Assembly (NCBI GenBank): GCA_030149325.1
Contig: JASBRS010000037.1
Coordinates: 1 to 49,335, forward strand
Source of the DNA: Deinococci bacterium
GTDB taxonomy: Bacteria > Deinococcota > Deinococci > Deinococcales > Trueperaceae
DNA: 49,335 nt
Direction of reading: 5' to 3'
Shown one piece after another: positions 8,901 to 14,116 of the stretch. The notes beneath the pieces are model-generated. The model worked only from the letters and a program-made list of their open reading frames with translations, ran no database searches and had not been told where the DNA came from. Position 1 is the stretch's first letter. Every line of letters starts with the position of its first letter. A program made the translations under genes and the position numbers.

Positions 8901-9023
8901 GACGCCTCCATCCTGGTCGCCGACGCCGTCGTCGAGGACACCGGCCACCAGCTCATGCTCAAGGCCGTGGTCGTCTACCCGCTGCCCACGCCCATCCGCA
9001 TCCTCGGCTACCACTACGGCTGA
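5889..9023 (+). CDS. dnaE2: Error-prone DNA polymerase III alpha subunit DnaE2
   Basis: A 1044-residue C-family polymerase for translesion synthesis. It starts with a PHP domain (LLDVHSYYSLGAG, LALTDD). The palm has PDVDIDIS with Asp387, Asp389 and Asp391, followed by KITYR. Later come GLIKLDLLGLRML and the fingers (QVESPSQTHTSRVMAAR, RPGPIQSG). The protein ends with an OB fold (TAGLVVGRQRPGTAKGFAF to about residue 1035) and lacks the tau-binding tail of replicative DnaE, as usual for DnaE2. The GTG at 5889 has a GGGAGGGGGAGG ribosome site ending 4 nt upstream and overlaps the preceding gene by 25 nt, so the three mutasome proteins are probably translationally coupled under LexA control. Confidence 0.9.
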   Translation: MGGSSQRLSALLDVHSYYSLGAGTASPATLVARAAALGYRWLALTDDLSVSGAVELFQAARQHGIRALIGATLPVRIEDAVYPFVALATSRAGYGALNRLISAALERPERDLPYPVLLSHTQDLLLLTGPRDGVVARWLAERRVAALEGLLRELQGAFPERLYLQLFHDRQRWDERRARVLRSLAQSLGLPVVAAPEVRYAESKDYRLYDALTCARLGTSVQDPHPRRPQNACQALPDAVEALDRLPFPEAVLNATWVAERASFDLLPERLTPPRARIPQGIPPERHLEERCYAALLERYDGERLPAARARLEEELDAVRALSLAEFFLVAAEVTDHCRRHGILAAGRGSAAASITCYLLGITQADPVAHDLLFERFLHTGKTSMPDVDIDISSARRDEVLAWVEERFGATTEAMVCNKITYRLPLALQDLGRALGLPPELRNRLTRALGRDFRGLRPRDARRAEPAFREVLGDAPVGEVLLGLLEGMERKHVRHLAPHNGGVVLAREPLTHYSPLDRSTGGIKLLQLDKDDAEAMGLIKLDLLGLRMLAALERTREEVLRMEGVWLELAELPDDERVWDLICEGDTMGLFQVESPSQTHTSRVMAARSLKDLAHQIALIRPGPIQSGTVHPYLRRRRGLEPVSYWHPSLEPILAKSYGVLLFQEDVLRIAVHFAGMSWIEADRFRKKVSGWHDLEDIEPDRQRFVEGGMRHQGARREEAEAVFEAVKAYQGYGFAESHAWAFALHAYASAYLRIHYPAEFLAAILSEEPGMWSASTKRQEGRAWGVPFLPFDVNGSGVHYRCERDGHGRKAVRPPLAAVTGVSQDTARALLLERLRGGPFRDIDDAYARVTVERETLEALVRAGAFDALQPRRQALFRLGALSHAQPPGQQALFAAVPELPELPPLSTAERFVWDYQTTRFSTLEMHPLDLVRDQLRELDALPLARARRLPRKADVRTAGLVVGRQRPGTAKGFAFFVLEDGPDRAQLIIPPDLWERQRQLLRDASILVADAVVEDTGHQLMLKAVVVYPLPTPIRILGYHYG

Positions 9024-9035
9024 AGCGCCCGGCCG

Positions 9036-9041
9036 TACACT
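9036..9041 (+). promoter_or_regulatory. -10 box (TACACT) of leaderless DUF1232 gene
   Basis: TACACT is followed by 6 nt and then the GTG at 9048, with no ribosome site between. The short gap from dnaE2 therefore probably holds its own promoter. Confidence 0.45.
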
Positions 9042-9047
9042 CCCCTC

Positions 9048-9461
9048 GTGCCCCGGCTCCCTCCCCGCCTCCGCCGCTGGGCCGACGCGCTGCTGCGTCA
9101 GCTCACGGTGGTGGCCTTCGCCCTCCGTGACCCTCGCACCCCCTGGGGTCCGCGCCTGCTGGCCGTGGCCGTGCTCGCCTACGCCCTCAGCCCGCTCGAC
9201 CTGATCCCCGACGCCATCCCGCTGCTGGGGCTGCTCGACGACCTGCTGCTCGTCCCGCTGGGCGTCGCCCTGGTCCTGCGGCTGTTGCCGCCGGAGGTGC
9301 TGAACGACGCCCGCGCCGCCACCGGCCCCTCGCCGCTCGCCGACCTGAGGCGCCGGCTCGGCCGGCCCGCGGCCGTCGCGGTGGTGGCGACCTGGCTGGC
9401 GCTGGCCCTGCTGCTGGCATGGCTCCTGCTCCGCGGCCGCTCCCCCGGACCCGGCGCCTGA
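9048..9461 (+). CDS. DUF1232 (YkvA-type) membrane protein
   Basis: A 137-residue protein. Residues about 30-75 hold the DUF1232 signature: DPRTPWGPRLLAVAVLAYAL, then SPLDLIPDAIPLLGLLDDLL, a hydrophobic hairpin with the conserved SPxDLIPD core. A second strongly hydrophobic helix (AVAVVATWLALALLLAWLLL) lies near the C-terminus. It would sit in the cytoplasmic membrane. The biochemical role of the family is unknown. It follows dnaE2 by 24 nt but seems to have its own leaderless promoter. Confidence 0.75.
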   Translation: MPRLPPRLRRWADALLRQLTVVAFALRDPRTPWGPRLLAVAVLAYALSPLDLIPDAIPLLGLLDDLLLVPLGVALVLRLLPPEVLNDARAATGPSPLADLRRRLGRPAAVAVVATWLALALLLAWLLLRGRSPGPGA

Positions 9462-9473
9462 ACCTCGACCGCC

Positions 9474-9771
9474 GGTCCCCCGTCCTTCCCACTTCGCCTC
9501 TCCCCCATCCGATCACGCCCCGTCGCAAAGGCCGCAGTACCCCGTCCTTCCCACTTCGACGCGCCCGAGTCCCGCAGGATTCCCACTCCGCGGACGATCC
9601 CGTACCCGAACTTCCCCACTTCCGGCCCGAAGCGACGTCGGACCGGCCCCCTCTGCCCCACGGACCGGCCCTCTCGGCACCCCCGCAGGCTCCCCGAGTC
9701 CCCTGGATTCCCCAGTTGGCCGCCGCCCGCGGTCCCGCTCCTTCCCCGCCTCGCGGTACCCCGCTTTCCCC
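9474..9771 (-). repeat. Iteron cluster A (inverted orientation, control-locus-like)
   Basis: This gene-free stretch holds seven 17-bp units in minus orientation, starting at 9474, 9536, 9568, 9601, 9697, 9731 and 9755, plus a degenerate one at about 9679. On the minus strand they read GGGGAA-N3-5-GGG(T/G)ACY, the motif of the origin iterons at 13905-14030. The unit at 9474-9490 is the exact reverse complement of the origin unit at 13949-13965, and the one at 9755-9771 reads GGGGAAAGCGGGGTACC. Spacing is irregular (24-96 bp), unlike the 22-bp array at the origin. In P1-type plasmids a second iteron set binds Rep and limits copy number; that role here is inferred. Confidence 0.75.
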
Positions 9772-9799
9772 CCTTCCCTCACGAAGGCGCCACGACGAC

Positions 9800-9832
9800 G
9801 CAGGGGGAGGGCTCGTCGAGCCCTCCCCCTGC
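9800..9832. terminator. Strong hairpin downstream of bcp
   Basis: Perfect 15-bp arms (GCAGGGGGAGGGCTC and its complement) enclose a 3-nt loop, 39 nt past the bcp stop. No U-tract follows on either strand, so it is a strong hairpin that may end bcp transcription rather than a textbook terminator. It also closes the right end of iteron cluster A. Confidence 0.55.
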
Positions 9833-9870
9833 CGGCCATGGACGCCGCTGCCGCGGCGCAACTTGGAAGC

Positions 9871-10335
9871 TCAGGCGGCTTCGATCAGCGCACGCCTCAC
9901 TTCATCGGCGTGCCCTTCGGCCTTGACCTTCGGCCAGGTGCGCACGATGCTGCCGTCGGGCCCGATCAGGTAGGTCACGCGCAGGACGCCCTGGTAGACG
10001 CGCCCGTACATGCGCTTCTCGCCGTAGGCGTGGTACGCCTCCAGCACCTGCTTGTCCGGGTCCACCAGCAACGGGAAGTCGAGCTGGTACTTGGTCGCGA
10101 AGCGCGCGTGGCTCTCGCGATCGTCGGCCGACACCCCCAGCACCACCGCGTCGAGCTCCGCCAGCGCAGCGCCGGCGTCACGGAAGCCGCACGCCTCCTT
10201 GGTGCAACCCGGGGTGTCGTCCTTGGGGTAGAAGTACAGCACCACCCAGCGCCCCCGGTAGTCCGAGAGGCGGTGGTGGGTGCCCGTCTGGTCCTCCAGG
10301 TCGAAGTCCGGCGCCTGGCTGCCGAGTTCCAGCAT
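9871..10335 (-). CDS. bcp: Thioredoxin-dependent peroxiredoxin (Bcp/PrxQ)
   Basis: A 154-residue peroxiredoxin that reduces hydroperoxides. The thioredoxin-fold motif VVLYFYPKDDTPGCTKEAC carries the peroxidatic Cys44 and, five residues on, Cys49, the PrxQ arrangement. The start LELGSQAPDFDLEDQTG and the later GVSADD and FPLLVDPD are family hallmarks. I chose the ATG at 10335, preceded by GGAGG. An upstream ATG at 10356 lies inside a likely -10 box (TAGGAT at 10355-10360). It is an ordinary oxidative-stress gene lodged between the two iteron fields of the replication module. Confidence 0.9.
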   Translation of the reverse strand: MLELGSQAPDFDLEDQTGTHHRLSDYRGRWVVLYFYPKDDTPGCTKEACGFRDAGAALAELDAVVLGVSADDRESHARFATKYQLDFPLLVDPDKQVLEAYHAYGEKRMYGRVYQGVLRVTYLIGPDGSIVRTWPKVKAEGHADEVRRALIEAA

Positions 10336-10390
10336 GGTGCACCTCCGAGCGGCCATCCTAGCGCCGCAAGGGCGCGCAGCCGGTAGCGCG

Positions 10391-10834
10391 CTACGAGGGC
10401 AGCGGTTCGCCCGCGACCTCGCCCGACCCGGCGGGGAGCCCGGCCTCGCTGCCGGTCGTCACCACGGCTCGGACGTCCTCCGGGAAGAGGCTGGCGTCGT
10501 CGATCCACAGCACCGGGGGCTCGTCCCAGCCGCCGCCGCGCACGGCCTCGGGATCGTCCACGCCGGGCGGCAGCGAACGCAGTCCCAACGTGCCCCCCCA
10601 CACCAGCCAACCGCTGCGCTCGCCATCGCGCGCGAACGCCACGTGCACATCGCAGGGGCTGCCGGCGTAGAAGTCCGACCAACCCACCAGGTCGGGCTCT
10701 CGCAGGCCCACCCGGCCCGGCTCCCGCAGGCGCAGCCGACGCCCCGTCCACTCCGGGCCGAGGCGCGTGACCGACATCAGACGCGTGCCGGGTCGGGTTG
10801 CCGTGGGCTTGATGTACAGGCAGAGCGTGGCCAT
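10391..10834 (-). CDS. Hypothetical protein (147 aa)
   Basis: A soluble protein of 147 residues starting MATLCLYIKPTATRPGTRLM. It is rich in Gly, Trp and Pro (GWLVWGGTLGLRSLPPGV, GGGWDEPPVLWIDDASLFPE), with no signal peptide or membrane helix. A GGAGG lies about 13 nt before the ATG. I do not recognise the family. It lies between bcp and parB in the same direction. The 287 bp up to parB holds an inverted CCGGCC repeat near 10927 and nothing else I can name. Confidence 0.5.
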   Translation of the reverse strand: MATLCLYIKPTATRPGTRLMSVTRLGPEWTGRRLRLREPGRVGLREPDLVGWSDFYAGSPCDVHVAFARDGERSGWLVWGGTLGLRSLPPGVDDPEAVRGGGWDEPPVLWIDDASLFPEDVRAVVTTGSEAGLPAGSGEVAGEPLPS

Positions 10835-11121
10835 GACAGAAGATGTCCTCCCCCTCGTCGGTCGACCATGGTCCGAGTTGTGTTCGATGCCCCTGGGTGT
10901 GGGATGTGCCCCTGGCGGGACGTCCACCGGCCTCTCCCGTGGCCGGTTCCGGGCTCGTTCGTGGTGGAAGGAATCTAGCACATCGCGGGCTCGGCCACGG
11001 CCGCCTTGGGCGGCCCGTCGCGGTCGGCCTCGGCGGCAGCAGCCGCGTCCCCACCGAGGGCGTCGCGGCCGTACAAAGGTACAACCCACCGGCGCGCTGA
11101 CGCACCGTCGGGCCCCTGCCT

Positions 11122-12060
11122 TCAGCCCTCCAGGATGTCGTTGAGTTCGCGCAGCAGGGCGTTGACCCGGGCCAGCTCGCTGCCGCCCAGCCGTTCCAGG
11201 CGGCGCCGGTTGAGCAACTTCCGGGCGCTGTCGGCGAGCTCGAAGCGTTCGTCCGAGGCAGCGCGCTTGCCCCCGGCGGCGCGCCGGACCTCGGTGATCC
11301 GACGCCGCAGTTGACTGAGCGAGAGATCGTCCTCGAGCGCCTCGTGCAACAACTGCTCGCGGGCCGCATCGTCCTCCACCCGGGCCAGCGCCTGCGCCTT
11401 GGTGAAGGCCAGCCGACCCGAGCGCACGGCATCGAGCAGCGCCTCCGGGAAGTCGAGGATGGGAACGCGGTTGCTCACGAAGGAGCTGGCCGTGAAGCGC
11501 CCGAGCCGCTTGAACAGCGCCTGGGCGAGTTGCTTCTGACGGGCCGAGAAGGCGCTGGCGGGGGAGCGCCCGCGCTCCTCGTTGTAGAGCTCCTGCAGGA
11601 GGTGCAGCACCTGCCCCCGCGGCACCTCCAGGCTCAGCTCCAGCAGCGTCAAGACGGCGTCGGTCTCCTCCACCGCGTTCAGGTCCTCGCGCTGCAGGTT
11701 CTCCATGATGGAGACCTCGAGCGCTTCGCGGTCGTCGATCTCCACCACGATCGCCGGGATCTGGCTCAGCCCCGCCATCTGGGCGGCGCGCGTGCGGCGC
11801 TCGCCAGCCACGAGCTCGTAGCCATCGGCCGCCTTGCGGACGATGATCGGCTCCAAGACGCCCTTGTCGCGTACCGAGGCGGTGAGGTCCGCGAGGCTGT
11901 GCTCGTCGAGGTACTTGCGGGGCTGCTTGCGGTTGAAGCGGATCTCGTCGATCGTCACGGTACCCAGCGCGGCCTCACCGGAGCCTTCCCCGAGGTCCCC
12001 GAGGATGGCCTCGAACACCGCGGTGCGGTCCAGATCGGGGCGTCGCTTCTTAGCCGTCAT
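11122..12060 (-). CDS. parB: ParB partition protein / CTPase
   Basis: A 312-residue ParB. The N-terminal ParB/Srx domain has NRKQPRKYLDEHSLADL (43-59), the CTP-binding YELVAGERRTRAAQM (81-95, GERR at 86-89) and ENLQREDLNAVEE (120-132). A helix-turn-helix region follows, then an Arg/Leu-rich C-terminus probably for dimerisation. ParB loads at parS and spreads as a CTP-dependent clamp. It overlaps parA by 11 nt, so the two are one operon (parA first). Two palindromes upstream of parA are the best candidate binding sites. Confidence 0.9.
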   Translation of the reverse strand: MTAKKRRPDLDRTAVFEAILGDLGEGSGEAALGTVTIDEIRFNRKQPRKYLDEHSLADLTASVRDKGVLEPIIVRKAADGYELVAGERRTRAAQMAGLSQIPAIVVEIDDREALEVSIMENLQREDLNAVEETDAVLTLLELSLEVPRGQVLHLLQELYNEERGRSPASAFSARQKQLAQALFKRLGRFTASSFVSNRVPILDFPEALLDAVRSGRLAFTKAQALARVEDDAAREQLLHEALEDDLSLSQLRRRITEVRRAAGGKRAASDERFELADSARKLLNRRRLERLGGSELARVNALLRELNDILEG

Positions 12061-12859
12061 CCGAGCCTCCCAACGCCGCCACCAACTCGGCGGTGACCAC
12101 GCGGATCTCCTCGTCGGCGATGCTGCCGGGTGCGTAGAGCGGGATCGGCACGCCCTCGACCTGGGCGTCGGAGTAGTACGCCGGCCGGCTGTTGAGCGGG
12201 GTCGAGATGGGGGCGAACGCCTTGAGCTGGCTCTGGATGATCTCCAGGCTCTCGCGATCGTGGCGGGTGCGACGATCGTGCTGCGTCAACACGAACAGCG
12301 CGATCGAGAGCTCCCGTGCAGCCTTGCGATACTCCCGCACCATCTTGATCACGGTGGGGATGCCGTCCAGCCCCTTGCGGTTGGTCGGCAACGGCACCAC
12401 CACGCGATCCGCAGCGACCACCGCCAGCGCCGAGAGTTGCCCCAGGCTCGGCGGTGGATCCAGCAGCACGAAGTCGTAGCCCTCCAGGCGCCGGACCGCC
12501 TCGCGCAGCCGCATGACCCCCATGAAGATGCTGAGGATCTCCCGCTCCACGATGGCGACGTTGAGGTGGCTGGGGATCAGGTCCACACCGTGGACGTGGA
12601 GCGGCTCCGGCAGCGTGAGTTCCACGTCGGCGTCCTCGGTGCCCTCCTCCATGTCGGGATCTCCGATCACCGCCGGGTAGATGGTCTGGCTCAACGCGAT
12701 GTCGTCCTCCACGCCCATCCACTTCGTCAGGTTGGCCTGGGGATCGACGTCGATCAGCAGCACGCGCTTGCCCATCTCGCCCAGCACGTAGCCGATGTCG
12801 CGCACCGTGCTGGTCTTGGCGACCCCTCCGGCGTGGTTGAAGAACGTCAGTACCGTCAC
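12050..12859 (-). CDS. parA: ParA partition ATPase with variant Walker A
   Basis: A 269-residue ParA/Soj-type ATPase that positions ParB-DNA complexes. The P-loop reads FFNHAGGVAKTST: the catalytic Lys15 and Thr16 are kept, but the signature lysine of the deviant Walker A (KGGxxKT) is Ala10 and the usual Gly14 is Ala. Walker A' (LLIDVDPQANLT) and Walker B (FVLLDPPPS) are intact. I recall NHAGG-type P-loops from Deinococcus plasmid ParA proteins. The GTG at 12859 has GAAGGGG upstream; starts a few codons earlier are possible. A TAGAAT box at 13006-13011 may be its promoter. Confidence 0.85.
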   Translation of the reverse strand: MTVLTFFNHAGGVAKTSTVRDIGYVLGEMGKRVLLIDVDPQANLTKWMGVEDDIALSQTIYPAVIGDPDMEEGTEDADVELTLPEPLHVHGVDLIPSHLNVAIVEREILSIFMGVMRLREAVRRLEGYDFVLLDPPPSLGQLSALAVVAADRVVVPLPTNRKGLDGIPTVIKMVREYRKAARELSIALFVLTQHDRRTRHDRESLEIIQSQLKAFAPISTPLNSRPAYYSDAQVEGVPIPLYAPGSIADEEIRVVTAELVAALGGSDDG

Positions 12860-13005
12860 GGGAACCCCTTCGCTCCGCACCTCGCGCACGAGCTCGAAGG
12901 CCCGGCGCCGTTGCCTCTCGCTGCGGTGCCGCCCGCCGGCGACCCGCGCCTCGGCCGCGTCGCGCCACGCATGGCTCGCTGCGTGCTCATCGTCGCACCG
13001 TGGCG

Positions 13006-13011
13006 ATTCTA
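13006..13011 (-). promoter_or_regulatory. Possible parAB -10 box (TAGAAT)
   Basis: The best -10 match upstream of parA on the minus strand, with a weak -35. It would give a leader of about 140 nt to the chosen GTG, so an earlier ParA start is possible. The palindrome at 13087-13102 lies about 75 bp further upstream. Confidence 0.35.
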
Positions 13012-13086
13012 CCGCATCGTCCTCGCGGAACCCTGCGCGCACGGACGGGCCTCGCCCCTCCGGCACGATCGGCGTGGCGGCGGCTC

Positions 13087-13102
13087 GCCATAACGCTATG
13101 GC
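13087..13102. promoter_or_regulatory. Candidate parS site 1 (imperfect palindrome)
   Basis: GCCATAACGCTATGGC, a 16-bp palindrome with one mismatch, differs by one base from site 2 at 13203-13218. Two matching 16-bp palindromes just upstream of parA are typical of centromere sites, though an operator for ParA/ParB autoregulation fits too. Confidence 0.5.
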
Positions 13103-13202
13103 AAGCCGTAGCGCGGCATCGGCACTCGGGGCGCCGCCGCGCACCCCCTCCGCCCGCTCAGTCCGCCCACGTCCCTGACGCACGTTCGCCGCGTAGGCCA
13201 CC

Positions 13203-13218
13203 GCCATAACGTTATGGC
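13203..13218. promoter_or_regulatory. Candidate parS site 2 (perfect palindrome)
   Basis: GCCATAACGTTATGGC is a perfect 16-bp palindrome 116 bp from site 1, and its AT-rich core stands out in this GC-rich region. I saw no third copy in the window. It is not the canonical chromosomal parS, as expected for a plasmid-type system. Confidence 0.55.
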
Positions 13219-13255
13219 AGGCCGCCCACCCGGCGCCGCCAACGGACCCCGCGCC

Positions 13256-13720
13256 GGTACCGCCGCTCTCCCACTTCGCGCGCGCGCACTTCCGGGATCC
13301 CCCACCGTGGCCGCGTCCCACGCGGGTTGTCATGGCCCTCCGGCGCGCCCTGCACGCGGCGCGACGGCGTACCGCGCCCACCCTCCGCGGTACCGCTGCC
13401 TTCCCCCTTCGCCGCGTGCCGCCCCCGGCCCGCCCTCGAGGGGGCCTCCGGCCCGACCCATGATCCCGCCGCACCGTCGCGCAGATCGGGCGCCGAACGT
13501 GCCCTGCCCGGACGGCAGGGGAGGCCTCGGCACCGCACCCGGTCGCGGAACCGCCGCTGGACGCGCCGTCGGCCGCCAACGGGGGAACCTGCGGGACCCA
13601 CAGCAGCCCCGAACCGGGGATTCTGCGGGACCCCTACGCCCGACCCCCTGACCCGCATCACCGCTGGAACCGGGGAATCCGCGGGACTGCGCCCTTCGCA
13701 GCCGGGGAACGTGCGGTACT
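13256..13720. repeat. Iteron cluster B (dispersed, both orientations)
   Basis: Six 17-bp iteron-like units occupy this non-coding stretch. Two are in minus orientation (13256-13272, 13389-13405, each beginning GGTACCGC on the plus strand). Four are in plus orientation (13582-13598 GGGGAACCTGCGGGACC, 13616-13632, 13672-13688, 13704-13720). They share the GGGGAA and GG(T/G)ACY ends of the origin iterons but are unevenly spaced. Long open frames cross this part on both strands, but their composition is repeat-driven and they have no ribosome sites. Confidence 0.65.
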
Positions 13721-13810
13721 CGTAGGCGGCGCCTCGGAGCGCCGCCGGTCCGGTCGTCGGATGGCGGCCCAGGGGGTGGGAAGGGGGATCCTCGAAGCCA
13801 TCACCACCCG

Positions 13811-13860
13811 TTCCTGGCTTTGCTTGATTGTTCATGGGGTCTTTGTATTCCCATTGATGG
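13811..13860 (+). other. AT-rich stretch, possible DNA-unwinding element
   Basis: This 50-bp stretch is 56% A+T (28 of 50 counted by hand) in a region of about 30% A+T, and contains TTGCTTGATTGTTC and TTTGTATTC. It ends 44 bp before the tandem iterons, the usual layout of an iteron origin. No consensus DnaA box (TTATNCACA) is visible in it. Confidence 0.5.
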
Positions 13861-13904
13861 AGGCGCGGTCCGCGCGTGCTGGACGGAGACGAGACGATCC
13901 GAAG

Positions 13905-14030
13905 GGGAGAGCGGGGGGACCGCAGCGGGAGCGCAGGGGGACCGGAGGGGGAAGGACGGGGGACCGGTGTGGGGAAGCCGGGGTACCGTGCGGGGAGCGG
14001 AGGGGACCGAAACGGGAAAAGCGCGGTACC
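13905..14030 (+). repeat. Origin iteron array: six units, 22-bp period
   Basis: Six 17-bp units start at 13905, 13927, 13949, 13971, 13992 and 14014, giving steps of 22, 22, 22, 21 and 22 bp, about two helical turns. Examples are GGGGAAGCCGGGGTACC (13971-13987) and GGGGAGCGGAGGGGACC (13992-14008). The consensus is close to GGGRANNNNNGGGKACC. Such phased direct repeats just before a Rep_3 initiator are the hallmark of iteron origins, where Rep monomers bind one face of the helix. Confidence 0.85.
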
Positions 14031-14053
14031 GCTCGACCGTTGCGCGCGCAGCA

Positions 14054-14095
14054 CGGGGAAAGCCTTGACGGCGATTCCCCGTATCGGTACGATAC
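14054..14095 (+). promoter_or_regulatory. rep promoter with two overlapping dyads
   Basis: TTGACG (14065-14070) and TACGAT (14088-14093) are 17 nt apart. Inverted iteron ends CGGGGAA (14054-14060) and TTCCCCG (14075-14081) flank the -35. A second dyad GTATCG-GTA-CGATAC (14081-14095) covers the -10. Rep autorepression through inverted half-iterons is known for Rep_3 plasmids, and the layout fits it. Confidence 0.65.
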
Positions 14096-14116
14096 GACAA
14101 CCGGACGGAGGCGGGC

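Noticed and set aside
5826-9014. A 1062-codon open frame on the minus strand opposite dnaE2
   Set aside because: It is an antisense shadow of a high-GC gene: rich in Ala, Gly, Val, His and Gln, with no motifs, while the plus strand encodes an intact polymerase.
9187-9861. Open frames over the gap between the DUF1232 gene and bcp, on both strands
   Set aside because: Their composition (Arg/Gly/Ser or Pro-rich) is produced by the iteron repeats. There is no ribosome site, and frames are open on both strands.
9568-14030. Reading the repeats as a mobile-element or REP-type repeat family
   Set aside because: The units cluster only around rep and parAB, the origin set is phased at 22 bp, and half-units occur in the rep promoter. 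This points to iterons. No transposase gene or terminal inverted repeats are present.
13212-14054. A 280-codon minus-strand open frame and several plus-strand ones between parA and rep
   Set aside because: They are translations of the iteron and AT-rich origin region, with no coding bias or start signals.
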